A stretch of DNA of 64,000 bases, taken from Schauerella fraxinea. GTDB lineage: Bacteria; Pseudomonadota; Gammaproteobacteria; Burkholderiales; Burkholderiaceae_B. Of the stretch, positions 50,130 to 59,009 are shown piece after piece. Below the pieces are notes generated by a model. It made no database searches and was not told the origin of the DNA. It saw nothing but the letters and a program-made list of their open reading frames with translations. Each line of letters begins with the position of its first letter. Position 1 is the first letter of the stretch. Location of the stretch: positions 620,001 through 684,000 of the forward strand of contig JAVDKK010000003.1 of assembly GCA_030849945.1 (NCBI GenBank). Direction: 5' to 3'. The translations under genes and the position numbers were made by a program.

Positions 50130-52074
50130 TCACCTCGCTCAATGTCACCTTCACAGGCAAACGATCCAGGCTGTCCTTGATCTGCGCTTTCAGTGCGCTG
50201 GGCAACTCGTTGGCGATTTCCAGTCCCACGTCGGGCTGGGCATCGGGCAGCACGCGGAAAGCATCCGTGGCGACCACCTTCAGGCCTGCCTGATCGATGG
50301 CTTGCTGCGCCAGCGTGGTCACCGTATGCGCTGTGGCCAAGCGCCGCAGATCGGGCTTATAGATTTTGCCCACATTGGTCATCGGCATCTCATCGATCAC
50401 GATCACGCGCTTGGGCCGCGCGGGCGCTTCGTCAACGCGCTGGGCCACATGGGCCAGCAAGGCCTCTTCGGTTACCTGCGCGTCGTCCATGAGCGTGACG
50501 AAAGCCATGGGCAATTCGCCGGCGTAGGCATCCGGCGCACCCACGGCCGCGCACATGCGGATCGCCGGGTGTGAGGCGAGGGCGTCTTCAATCGTTTTGG
50601 GATCGATGTTGTGGCCGCCGCGAATGATCAGATCCTTGGCACGGCCTTGCAGATTCAAGCGGCCTTCGGCATCCAGAAAACCGACGTCGCCCGTGATCAG
50701 CCAACCGTCATCGGTAAAGGCGCGCTGTGTGTCGTCGGGATCCATGAAGCCGGCAAACACATTGGGCGATTTGAACAGCACCATGCCCGGTTGGCCCGGC
50801 GGCAGGTCGCGGGCGGGTTGGCCGCCGGCCACATCGAGTTCGACGATGCGCGTGCGTGCATAGGGCAGCGGGAAGCCGACGCAATTGACCGGGCCGATCA
50901 CGTTGGGCGGCGTAATCGAGGAAATTCCCGCCATTTCCGTCATGCCCAGGCTTTCGTGCACGTGCAAGCCGAACAACCGCTCGAAGCGCGCAGCGAGCTC
51001 GGCCGGCAGTGGCGCAGCGCCTGTGCGGCAATAGCGCAATGAGGAGATATCGGCACCGTCCAGCGGTACTTCGGCCAATGCGGCAAGCACCGTGGGCACG
51101 CCCATCAGCGTGGTCGCCCGATACTTCTCGACGAGCCGCCAGTAGTTGCGCACCACGTCGCGATTGCGCAGGAGGGCGGGTGTGGGAATGACGATATTGG
51201 CGCCTGCCGAGAGGGATGCAAGCGAGGCCGGCAACACGCCCGCCACGTGAAAGAGCGGGTAGCCGTTGATCACCGTGTCGCCAGGCCCGGCGCCTTGCAA
51301 CTGCACTGCGGCCCAGGCGGTAAACACCTGATTGGCGTGCGTATGAATGGCAAGCTTGGGCGCGCCTGTGGTGCCGCCGGTATGAAAGTACGCAGCGATA
51401 TCGTCGGGCGCGATGACACGACCGCTGATCAACGCATCGTCAGGCTGCTCGAGGCGGGCGAGGTCGAAATTCAGCGTGTAGGCGGGCAGGGTAGGCCGGG
51501 CGTCGATCGGCTCGTCGTGCGGCGCCACGCGCAGCACCCACTGCAACGTGGGCACGAGCGCGCGCAGGCGCTGCGCCTTGCTCCAGATGCCGGATTCGGC
51601 ATCCGAGCCGTAGGCGATCAGAATGCGCGCCTGGGCGGTATTCATCAGCGACGCCAGCTTCTCTTCGCTCAGCAGCGGGTTGAGCGGCTGCACGATGCCA
51701 ACGGCTTGCGTGCCCCAATGCGCCAGGTGGTAATCCAGACAGCCCGGCAGCATCGCCGCCACCGTGTCGCGCGTGCCGATGCCCAGCGTGTGCAACAGGT
51801 TGGCGGTTTGATGAATGCCGGCAAGCAATTCGCGATAGCTCCACCGCAGCGGTTCATCGGCGGGGTCGGCCGTGCGCATGAACGTCAGCGCCGTCTTGTC
51901 GCCAAACGCATGCGCGGCATTGCGAAACAGGGCATAGGTGCTGCGTGCGGTCACCGTTTCGGCCAGCGGGCGCGCTTCGAGCAGCCGCACATCCGCAGCT
52001 GTGCGCACGGGCAACAACGCTGCAAAAGGCGGATCGAAGGGGGCCGGCGTTGACACGGCCTGGTCGGGCTTCAT
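50116..52074 (-). CDS. AMP-dependent acyl-CoA synthetase (PRK07529-like)
   Basis: A 652-residue adenylate-forming CoA ligase that activates a carboxylic acid. The P-loop-like HTGGTTGAPKLAIHTHANQ, the adenylate motif ESLGMTEMAG and the hinge ITGDVGFLDAEGRLNLQGRAKDLIIRGGHNIDPKTIE are present, as is the C-terminal lysine region TNVGKIYKPDLRR. About 100 extra residues follow this lysine, a feature I associate with a subgroup of long ligases. M5 (ATG 52074), which has GGAGG upstream, is preferred to 52086. It lies 16 bases after the acyl-CoA dehydrogenase stop. Substrate unknown; dicarboxylic or cyclic acids are possible from the neighbours. Confidence 0.85.
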   Translation of the reverse strand: MKPDQAVSTPAPFDPPFAALLPVRTAADVRLLEARPLAETVTARSTYALFRNAAHAFGDKTALTFMRTADPADEPLRWSYRELLAGIHQTANLLHTLGIGTRDTVAAMLPGCLDYHLAHWGTQAVGIVQPLNPLLSEEKLASLMNTAQARILIAYGSDAESGIWSKAQRLRALVPTLQWVLRVAPHDEPIDARPTLPAYTLNFDLARLEQPDDALISGRVIAPDDIAAYFHTGGTTGAPKLAIHTHANQVFTAWAAVQLQGAGPGDTVINGYPLFHVAGVLPASLASLSAGANIVIPTPALLRNRDVVRNYWRLVEKYRATTLMGVPTVLAALAEVPLDGADISSLRYCRTGAAPLPAELAARFERLFGLHVHESLGMTEMAGISSITPPNVIGPVNCVGFPLPYARTRIVELDVAGGQPARDLPPGQPGMVLFKSPNVFAGFMDPDDTQRAFTDDGWLITGDVGFLDAEGRLNLQGRAKDLIIRGGHNIDPKTIEDALASHPAIRMCAAVGAPDAYAGELPMAFVTLMDDAQVTEEALLAHVAQRVDEAPARPKRVIVIDEMPMTNVGKIYKPDLRRLATAHTVTTLAQQAIDQAGLKVVATDAFRVLPDAQPDVGLEIANELPSALKAQIKDSLDRLPVKVTLSEVTLPK

Positions 52075-52090
52075 CGTGGCCTCCATGGCA

Positions 52091-53272
52091 TTAATCCTGA
52101 CCCAGCGCCACGTAGCGTTCGAGATGAAAATCCTCGTCGCCCAGTTGATGGTCGATCATCACCAAACGCTTGGCATAGTGCGCCAGCGGCAGTTCCCAGG
52201 TCATCCCGATGCCGCCATGCAATTGAATGCACTCCTCGGCCACCAGAATGCCCACGCGGCCGATCGTGTATTTGGCGGCCGAAAGGGCGCGCTCGCGTGT
52301 GCGACGGTCGTCGCCATCCAGCGCTGCTGCAGCATTGATGACCGCCGAGCGCGCCTGTTCGATCTCGAGCAGCACATCCGCCATGCGGTGCTGCAGGGCC
52401 TGGAAGCTGCCGATGGGCATGCCGAACTGCTTGCGCGTGCGCAGGTATTCGAGCGTCGCGTCGCGGGCGGCGTCCATGGCGCCCACGGCTTCGGCGCACA
52501 AGGCGACGATGCCGCGGCCCACGGCATGTTCGATCGTGGCGTAGCCTTCATCCACGCGGCCGAGCAGGGCGCCGGCAGGTACGCGGACGTCGTTCAGCGT
52601 AAGTTCCGCTGCCCGGCCGCCGTCGATGAGCGCGAAGCCGCGCCGCTGCACGCCGGCCGTGTCCGCGGGGATCACGAACAAAGAGATGCCGTGTTCATTG
52701 TCGATGTCGCCCGACGTGCGTGCCGACACCACAAATACATCGGCGCGTTCGCCTTGCGCGACCACCGCCTTGGCGCCGTCGATGATCCACTGCTCGCCTT
52801 CGCGGCGGGCTTGGGTGGCGACACGTGCCAGTTCATAGAACGACTCGGGTTCGCCGTGCGCGAACGCGGCAATGCGCTCGCCCGAAACGATGTCGGCGAG
52901 GATCGCATGATGACCGGATGTGCCCGGTGCCGTCGATGGCGATGCAGATGATGCCGATGCGGCAGGGCGCGTGGCGTGCGCGATCGCGCTGCCCGCCATC
53001 AGTGCGCCCAGAAACGGCTCGACGGCCAGACCGCGCCCCAGGGCTTCGAATACCACGGAGATGTCGAAACCGGCGCCGCCGAAGCCGCCATTGGTCTCGG
53101 TGAACAGCGCGCCGATCGCGCCCAGCTCGGCGTAGCGCGCCCAGTGTTCGCTGGAGAAACCTTCGGCCGAATGCGCGTGTTTATCGCGCACGGGAAAACT
53201 GTATTGATCGGCCACGAAACGCTGCAGCATGTCCGACAGCATGCGGCGGTCTTCGGTATGTTCGAAATTCAT
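52091..53272 (-). CDS. Acyl-CoA dehydrogenase, PimD-like small subunit
   Basis: A 393-residue acyl-CoA dehydrogenase-fold protein resembling the small subunit PimD of pimeloyl-CoA dehydrogenase. ARYAELGAIGALFTETNGGFGG and VVFEALGRGLAVEPFLGALMAGS near the N-terminus, YLRTRKQFGMPIGSFQALQHRMADV and ECIQLHGGIGMTWELPLAHYAKRL near the end are recognisable. A Ser/Ala/Pro-rich insertion (PAASASSASPSTAPGTSG) interrupts the N-terminal domain near residues 100-120. It lies 10 bases from the large-subunit-like gene, so a heteromeric enzyme is likely. Confidence 0.82.
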   Translation of the reverse strand: MNFEHTEDRRMLSDMLQRFVADQYSFPVRDKHAHSAEGFSSEHWARYAELGAIGALFTETNGGFGGAGFDISVVFEALGRGLAVEPFLGALMAGSAIAHATRPAASASSASPSTAPGTSGHHAILADIVSGERIAAFAHGEPESFYELARVATQARREGEQWIIDGAKAVVAQGERADVFVVSARTSGDIDNEHGISLFVIPADTAGVQRRGFALIDGGRAAELTLNDVRVPAGALLGRVDEGYATIEHAVGRGIVALCAEAVGAMDAARDATLEYLRTRKQFGMPIGSFQALQHRMADVLLEIEQARSAVINAAAALDGDDRRTRERALSAAKYTIGRVGILVAEECIQLHGGIGMTWELPLAHYAKRLVMIDHQLGDEDFHLERYVALGQD

Positions 53273-53282
53273 GATGTTGCCC

Positions 53283-54596
53283 TCACAGTCCCAAGATCAT
53301 CTTCGAGATGATGTTCTTCTGGATTTCATTGGAACCGCCGAAGATCGACAGCTTGCGATTGTTGAAGTACTGGGCGGCTGCGCTTTCCGCGCCCTCAGGT
53401 CCGATCCGCGCACTTGTGGCGGCAGCGGCGGTGCCGGTGGCGTCCGCATTGATGCCGGCTTCCAGCCCGCGCGATGGCACGTCGTCGCCGCCGTCTGCCA
53501 AGGCAAGTTCAGCCACGGCGCGTTCAACGGGTGCCGCGCTTTCGAGTTCGGTTTCGGCCACGAATGCCTGGGCGTATGGACCCATCGCGCGACGATTGAG
53601 TGCCGAGATCTCCTGGCGGATCTGCGTGCCGCGAATCTTGAGCATCGAACTTTCCGCGCCTGGCGCACCGCCACCGGCGGCGGCGGCAATCACGCGCAGA
53701 TTGGTCGTGCGCATGTTCTCAAGCTCGATTTCCACACGGGCAACACGGGCGGCAAACGCCGGGTCGCGGTCGAGGGTGCGACCGTTCTTGCGCTGGCGTG
53801 CTGCCACGGCTTTCAGGCGATTGAGCGCCGCGGTCGATTGGCCCACGCCCGCGATATTGGTGCGTTCGTAGGTCAGCAGATACTTGGCGTACGTCCAGCC
53901 GCGGTTTTCCTCGCCCACCAGATTCTCGACCGGCACGCGCACATCCGAGAAGAACACTTCGTTCACTTCATGCGCGCCGTCCAGCGTGATGATGGGGCGC
54001 ACTCCAACACCGGGCGTGTTCATGTCGATCAGCAAGAAGCTGATGCCTTCCTGGCGACGGCCTTCGTTGGCGGTGCGCACCAGGCAGAAAATCATGTTGG
54101 CGTACTGGCCAAGCGTGGTCCACGTTTTTTGCCCGTTCACCACGTAATGATCGCCATCGCGCACAGCCTGTGTTTTTACTGCCGCCAGGTCCGATCCCGC
54201 GCCCGGTTCCGAGTAACCCTGGCACCACCAATCCGAGCCGTCTAGAATGCGCGGCAACCAATAGCGTTTCTGCGCTTCGCTGCCGTACTTGATCAGCACA
54301 GGGGCGAGCATGCTCAACCCGAACGGCACGAGGCGGGGGCCGCCGGCCAAGGCCGATTCGTTCTCGAAAATGAAACGCTCGACCGTGGTCCAGCCGGTGC
54401 CACCGTATTCTTCTGGCCAATGCGCGGCCAGCCAGCCCTGTTTATTCAGGATGGCATGCCACTCGGCCATATCGTCGCGCGTCAGCGGACGGCCGCCGTG
54501 CACCTTGCTTGAAATGCGCTCGGGTAATTGATCGCGCAAGAACGTGCGCACCTGCGTGCGAAACGCCTCTTCTTCCTGGCTAAACGTCAGATCCAT
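53283..54596 (-). CDS. Acyl-CoA dehydrogenase, PimC-like large subunit
   Basis: A 437-residue FAD acyl-CoA dehydrogenase like PimC, the large subunit of pimeloyl-CoA dehydrogenase. LTFSQEEEAFRTQVRTFLRDQLP, HWPEEYGGTGWTTVERFIFENE and CQGYSEPGAGSDLAAVKTQAVRDGDHYVVNGQKTWTT are typical, with KYLLTYERTNIAGVGQ a candidate catalytic-base position and FGGSNEIQKNIISKMILGL the end. About 40 residues of Ala/Gly/Glu-rich sequence (near 360-410) are inserted before the final helices, and the family normally has much less there. It belongs to the five-gene tight run of the operon. Confidence 0.85.
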   Translation of the reverse strand: MDLTFSQEEEAFRTQVRTFLRDQLPERISSKVHGGRPLTRDDMAEWHAILNKQGWLAAHWPEEYGGTGWTTVERFIFENESALAGGPRLVPFGLSMLAPVLIKYGSEAQKRYWLPRILDGSDWWCQGYSEPGAGSDLAAVKTQAVRDGDHYVVNGQKTWTTLGQYANMIFCLVRTANEGRRQEGISFLLIDMNTPGVGVRPIITLDGAHEVNEVFFSDVRVPVENLVGEENRGWTYAKYLLTYERTNIAGVGQSTAALNRLKAVAARQRKNGRTLDRDPAFAARVARVEIELENMRTTNLRVIAAAAGGGAPGAESSMLKIRGTQIRQEISALNRRAMGPYAQAFVAETELESAAPVERAVAELALADGGDDVPSRGLEAGINADATGTAAAATSARIGPEGAESAAAQYFNNRKLSIFGGSNEIQKNIISKMILGL

Positions 54597-54605
54597 GACA
54601 AGTCC

Positions 54606-55787
54606 TCAATAAATTTCAAACAGGCCCGCCGCGCCCATGCCGCCACCCACGCACATGGTGACGACGGCGTAACGGGCGCCGCGGCGGCGGCCTTCGATCA
54701 ATACGTGGCCAGCCAGGCGAGCGCCGGTGACGCCAAACGGATGGCCCAACGCAATCGCGCCGCCATCGACATTCAATTTTTCGGGGTCGATGCCCAGCTT
54801 CTGCTGGCAATACAGCGCCTGCGAGGCGAACGCCTCGTTCAATTCCCACAGGTCGATGTCGTCGACTTTCAGGCCGTGGCGTGCGAGCAATTTGGGTACC
54901 GCATACACCGGGCCGATGCCCATTTCGTCAGGCTCGCAGCCGGCGATGGCCATGCCGCGGAAAGCGCCCAGCGGCGTCAGATTGGCGCGGGCAGCGTCGG
55001 CCGCTTCCATCAACACACATGCGGCAGCGCCATCGGAGAGCTGCGACGCATTGCCGGCGGTCACGAACTGATCCGGCCCGCGTACCGGCGCGAGTTTGGC
55101 CAGTGCGTCGTAAGTGGTGCCCGGGCGATTGCAGGTATCGGCCGACACGGTAACTTCGTGCTCTGTCACGGCACCGGTCGCCTTGTCGGTAACGGCCATC
55201 GTGGTCGTGCAGGCGACGAGCTCGTCGCGGTAGCGGCCGGCGCTCTGCGCGGCTTCCGTGCGCTGCTGGCTCTGGGCGGCAAAGCGATCCTGCGCCTCGC
55301 GGCTGATGCCGTAGCGCGCGGCCACGATATCGGCGGTTTCGATCATCGGCATATAAAGCGCTGGAAGGTGTTCGGCGATCCAGGGGTCGATACCCGACTG
55401 CGCATCGTCGCGCGTGCGGATGTGCGAAATGCACTCGACGCCGCCCGCGATCATGGCCGACGCACCGTGCGCGACGATATGGCCGGCAGCATTCGCGATG
55501 GCCTGCAGACCCGAGGCGCAGTAGCGATTGACGGTTGTGCCGCCGATGCTTACCGGAAGACCCGCGCGGATCACGGCTTGGCGCCCGATATTGCGGCCCG
55601 TGGAACCTTCCGGATAACCGCAGCCGATCACGGCGTCCTCGATCAGGGCAGGGTCGATGCCAGCGCGCTTGACCGCTTCGCGCACGGCGAAGGCAGCCAA
55701 GGTGGGGCCGGGCGTGAGATTGAACTCACCGCGATGTGCCTTGGTGATGGGCGTGCGGGCGGTGGCGACGATAACGGCTTCGCGCAT
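54606..55787 (-). CDS. Acetyl-CoA C-acyltransferase (thiolase)
   Basis: A 393-residue degradative thiolase that cuts 3-ketoacyl-CoA with CoA. Cys90 in NRYCASGLQAIANAA is the nucleophile; the histidine motif IALGHPFGVTGARLAGH and the second Cys in MCVGGGMGAAGLFEIY complete the site. MREAVIVATARTPI is the standard start. It lies nine bases upstream of the large dehydrogenase gene and 14 after the 3-hydroxyacyl-CoA dehydrogenase. It resembles PimB-type and FadA-type thiolases; chain specificity is not evident. Confidence 0.9.
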   Translation of the reverse strand: MREAVIVATARTPITKAHRGEFNLTPGPTLAAFAVREAVKRAGIDPALIEDAVIGCGYPEGSTGRNIGRQAVIRAGLPVSIGGTTVNRYCASGLQAIANAAGHIVAHGASAMIAGGVECISHIRTRDDAQSGIDPWIAEHLPALYMPMIETADIVAARYGISREAQDRFAAQSQQRTEAAQSAGRYRDELVACTTTMAVTDKATGAVTEHEVTVSADTCNRPGTTYDALAKLAPVRGPDQFVTAGNASQLSDGAAACVLMEAADAARANLTPLGAFRGMAIAGCEPDEMGIGPVYAVPKLLARHGLKVDDIDLWELNEAFASQALYCQQKLGIDPEKLNVDGGAIALGHPFGVTGARLAGHVLIEGRRRGARYAVVTMCVGGGMGAAGLFEIY

Positions 55788-55801
55788 GAGGCTATTCCTG
55801 C

Positions 55802-57226
55802 TTATCTGGAGGGCGTGTTGAGGCTGGCAAACGTTGCATCACGCTTGGCCAGTTCCAGCAACAATGGCGAGGCGCGCCAAAAGCGCGGATCTTCGTCGGC
55901 GAACGATTCGATGTCGGCGAGCACCTGCTTCACGCCTACCGTATCCGCGTAAAACAAGGGTCCGCCGCGATCGCGCGGAAAACCGTAGCCGGCGAGAAAC
56001 ACCGCATCCACATCGGACGGCCGCAGCGCAATCCCGTCGTGCAACACGTTGGCGGCTTCGTTGATCATGGCCGCCATGTAGCGCCGCATGATCTGACCGG
56101 CCGTGAAGTTGCGCGGCGTAACGCCAGCGCGTGTGCGCTCGGCATCCACCACGGTCAACACATCGGGGTCATGCGTGCCGGTACGTGCGCCTTCCGCGTA
56201 CCGATAAAAACCACGGCCCGTCTTCTGGCCAAACCAGCCTTGCTCGCACAGCCGATCGGCAATCTCCACATAACGCGCTTCCGGATCGCGCGTGGCAGCT
56301 CGCCGTTTGCGCGTGGCCCAGCCGATGTCGCCACCGGCCAGATCCACCACTTGATAAGGGCCCATGGGATAACCGAATGCCCGTACCGCGTCATCGATGT
56401 CGTACGGTGAGGCGCCGTCTTCCATCATCAGGTCAGCCGCGTGACGGTAAGCCGCCAGAATGCGATTGCCGATGAAACCATCGCAGACGCCCGCGCGTAC
56501 CGGCGTTTTGCGCAGCCGCTTGGCGAGTGCGAAGCCAGTGGCCACGGCGGCGGGCGACGTCTGCGCGGCGACCACGACCTCCAGCAGCTTCATGATGTTG
56601 GCCGGCGAAAAGAAGTGCAGGCCGAGCACGTCGGCGGGGCGGCCGGTTGCCTGCGCAATGCGATCGATGTCCAGATAGGACGTATTGGTGGCCAGAATCG
56701 CGCCAGGCTTGGCAAATCTGTCGATTTGTTTGAACACCTCGGCCTTGACCGCCAGATCTTCAAACACAGCCTCCACGATCAGATCGGCGTTAGACAGGGC
56801 GGCATAGGCCGTCGCACCCTTGAAATGCGCCATTCGGTCTTTTTTCTCGGCCGGCGTCATCCGGTCGCGCACGATCAGGCGGTCGTACACCGCCTCGACC
56901 CGCCCACGGCCGCGCGCCAGGGCGGCATCGTCCTGCTCCACCATTACCACGTGAAGGCCCGCATCGAGCATCGCCACGGCGATGCCGGCGCCCATGGTGC
57001 CGCCGCCGATGATGCCGGTATGAGTGAGGGGGCGGGCGGTCGCCTGCCGGATTTCGGGCACGTCAGCGGCCGCGCTCAGAGCGTGGTCGGCGTAGTCGCG
57101 CGCCGCCTGCACGGCGTCGGACACCGGCACGGCAGCCGCTTCGACTTTCTGGCCATTGCGATCGGCGTGTGCCGTCGCATCGGACTGGTCGGGCGTGTGG
57201 GATCGCGCAGAAGCGATAGTCGCCAT
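55802..57226 (-). CDS. 3-hydroxyacyl-CoA dehydrogenase without hydratase domain
   Basis: A 474-residue NAD-dependent dehydrogenase. The Rossmann motif GIIGGGTMGAG starts at residue 71, followed by LIVEAVFEDLAVKAEVF, ATNTSYLDIDRIA, GLHFFSPANIMKLLEVV and GFIGNRILAAYRHAADLM; a second HAD C-terminal domain is in IMRRYMAAMINEAANVLHDGIALRPSDVDAVFLAGYGFPRDRGGP. The first ~70 residues resemble the linker of fused hydratase-dehydrogenases (FadB/FadJ type), but the hydratase half is absent. ATG 57226, with GGAG upstream, is preferred to 57271. It is the first gene of the minus-strand operon. Confidence 0.86.
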   Translation of the reverse strand: MATIASARSHTPDQSDATAHADRNGQKVEAAAVPVSDAVQAARDYADHALSAAADVPEIRQATARPLTHTGIIGGGTMGAGIAVAMLDAGLHVVMVEQDDAALARGRGRVEAVYDRLIVRDRMTPAEKKDRMAHFKGATAYAALSNADLIVEAVFEDLAVKAEVFKQIDRFAKPGAILATNTSYLDIDRIAQATGRPADVLGLHFFSPANIMKLLEVVVAAQTSPAAVATGFALAKRLRKTPVRAGVCDGFIGNRILAAYRHAADLMMEDGASPYDIDDAVRAFGYPMGPYQVVDLAGGDIGWATRKRRAATRDPEARYVEIADRLCEQGWFGQKTGRGFYRYAEGARTGTHDPDVLTVVDAERTRAGVTPRNFTAGQIMRRYMAAMINEAANVLHDGIALRPSDVDAVFLAGYGFPRDRGGPLFYADTVGVKQVLADIESFADEDPRFWRASPLLLELAKRDATFASLNTPSR

Positions 57227-57297
57227 AGGTGAGAGTCTCCAATTGCGGATCGTGTTGACCCATCTTGTCATCCCGCATTCTTGACCAGCAAAGGAGT

Positions 57298-57315
57298 CTT
57301 GACAATGACATCAAG
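57298..57315. promoter_or_regulatory. LysR-type palindrome between the operon and its regulator
   Basis: CTTGA-N8-TCAAG, an imperfect-length dyad of the T-N11-A type, lies in the 127-base gap between the divergent 3-hydroxyacyl-CoA dehydrogenase and LysR genes. TTGACA also occurs at 57299, 57318 and 57340, but no matching -10 is obvious. It is a candidate recognition site for the adjacent LysR protein. Confidence 0.4.
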
Positions 57316-57353
57316 GGTTGACATACCGTATAAGAAATTTTGACAATGGCAGC

Positions 57354-58283
57354 ATGGACACGAAATCACTTACGCTGCTGGTCGATATCCTGGATGCGGG
57401 CAACCTTAGCGAGGCGGCGCGCCGCCTGAAAATGACGCGCGCCAATGTCAGCTATCACTTGAATCAGCTTGAGCGGTCGGTAGGCATGCAATTGGTGCGT
57501 CGAACGACACGGCGTGTGGAACCCACCGAGATCGGCCTGAAGCTCTATCAGCATGGGCGCAGCATTCGCGACGAGCTGGCCGCCGCGCGAGAGTCTGTTG
57601 AGACGCTCGGCAAAACCCCGCAAGGCCGGGTGCGGCTGAGTGTGCCCAGCGGCTATGGGCAGTTCGTGATGTCGCCCTGGCTGCTTGAGTTCAAGCGCCT
57701 TTATCCCGACATCGTGCTGGATGTGCTGTTTGAGAATAGCGTGGACGACCTGCTGCGCGATGAAGTGGATATTGCCGTGCGCATCATGTCCGAGCCGCCG
57801 CAAACCTTGGTGGCGCGTGAGTTAGGTGCCGTGCGCTACGTGGCCTGCGTGTCGCGGGCTTATGCGCAGACCAATCCGCTGCCTGAGCAACCCGAGGATC
57901 TCACGCGCATGCGCGTGGTGAGCGCCGCCGTGATTGGCCGGCCGTTGCGGCTATCGGTATATCAGGGCGATAGGCGGCAATACGTGATTCTGGAACCCAC
58001 GGTGGTATCGCGAAATTATCCCTTCCTGAGAGATGCGATATTGGCGGGATTGGGCGTGGGTGTGGTGCCGGATTATGTCGTGCACGACGATATTGCACGG
58101 GGGGAGGTCTTGACCGTGCTCGATCCCTGGCGCCTGAGTATCTACGGCCGCAGCATGTACATGCTGTATATGCCAAACCGACATCACCCACGCGCGATTT
58201 CGACTTTGATCGAGTTCGTCCTGGCGAAAGCCCATGCCGATCACGGCGCCGAGGCGGGACTGCTGCCGGCAGGAAGAAAGTAA
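57354..58283 (+). CDS. LysR family transcriptional regulator
   Basis: A 309-residue LysR regulator. The N-terminal winged helix TLLVDILDAGNLSEAARRLKMTRANVSYHLNQLERSVGMQLVRRTTRRVEPTEIG is typical, followed by the inducer-binding periplasmic-protein fold (VRLSVPSGYGQFVMSPWLLEFKRLYPDIVLDVLFE). It falls in the CrgA/AaeR-like group. ATG 57354 gives the normal start. It is divergent from the acyl-CoA operon, which it probably regulates; the inducer is unknown. Confidence 0.9.
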   Translation: MDTKSLTLLVDILDAGNLSEAARRLKMTRANVSYHLNQLERSVGMQLVRRTTRRVEPTEIGLKLYQHGRSIRDELAAARESVETLGKTPQGRVRLSVPSGYGQFVMSPWLLEFKRLYPDIVLDVLFENSVDDLLRDEVDIAVRIMSEPPQTLVARELGAVRYVACVSRAYAQTNPLPEQPEDLTRMRVVSAAVIGRPLRLSVYQGDRRQYVILEPTVVSRNYPFLRDAILAGLGVGVVPDYVVHDDIARGEVLTVLDPWRLSIYGRSMYMLYMPNRHHPRAISTLIEFVLAKAHADHGAEAGLLPAGRK

Positions 58284-58302
58284 ACGCATCGCCGCAGAAA
58301 GC

Positions 58303-58333
58303 AAAAAAGGCTAACGCATGACACGTTAGCCTT
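58303..58333 (-). terminator. Terminator beyond tRNA-Thr (minus strand)
   Basis: On the minus strand AAGGCTAACG, a 7-base loop and CGTTAGCCTT are followed by T residues. It lies 20 bases past the LysR stop and about 114 bases beyond the tRNA-Thr 3' end, so it may end both transcripts. Confidence 0.75.
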
Positions 58334-58446
58334 GATGCTTGATCCTGGATTTGATCCAGAATCGGAACTTCGCTGCATTACACCGGTTGCTGTGGCTGTA
58401 TGCGGTCTGAAAGACGCATCCCGAAGGACATACAACCGAAGGCAAC

Positions 58447-58522
58447 TGGTGCCGGTGAAAGGAATCGAACCCTCGACCTTTTCATTACGAATGAACTGCT
58501 CTACCGACTGAGCTACACCGGC
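58447..58522 (-). tRNA. tRNA-Thr (anticodon CGT)
   Basis: A 76-base tRNA on the minus strand with encoded CCA. The acceptor stem GCCGGTG pairs with CACCGGC; the D arm GTAGCTCAGTCGGTAGAGC, the anticodon stem-loop with CGT (TTCATTCGTAATGAA) and GGGTTCGATTC T arm are all in place. CGT reads ACG threonine codons. Confidence 0.95.
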
Positions 58523-58730
58523 GAAGAACGAAATTCTAGCACGACTTTTTGATGTTGTGCATCCAGGGCGCAGCATTTTGTACAGAAGGGGATGTTCGGT
58601 ATGTGCGGTGTGGATCTGACGCTTCAGGCGACGCGCTTTAAGGTTGCCCGGCCGCTCCCGCATTGATGGTTCTGTCATGCAGGTATGCGGGTTGCGGCCC
58701 GCGTGTGACATCTTTCATCAAGGAGCGATC

Positions 58731-58940
58731 ATGAGCGACAACGAGCAACGTGAGGCAGACCTGCGCGATAAAACCAAGCAACCTCGCCCCGAAACGCACA
58801 AAACCAATCCCGGCCCCACGCCGAGCAATTCGCAAATGAACGGCAGTGAGGAAATCATCCCTGCTGACAAAAAAGGACTGGGTTTGAAAGACGACAGTCC
58901 TCAAATGCTGAAGAAGAAAGACGGTCCCAAGCCCGCTTGA
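58731..58940 (+). CDS. Hypothetical small hydrophilic protein
   Basis: A 69-residue, very hydrophilic protein rich in Lys, Asp, Pro, Asn and Gln (MSDNEQREADLRDKTKQPRPETH; ending LKKKDGPKPA), with no hydrophobic core, so likely disordered. AAGGAGCG precedes ATG 58731. It is flanked by tRNA-Thr and the MliC-like gene. No family recognised. Confidence 0.55.
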   Translation: MSDNEQREADLRDKTKQPRPETHKTNPGPTPSNSQMNGSEEIIPADKKGLGLKDDSPQMLKKKDGPKPA

Positions 58941-59009
58941 TCGTTGCATGGGTTGACCATTACGCCTAAGGCTAGAGGTCAGCCCTTACGCACAACGCTT
59001 GGGCACTCG

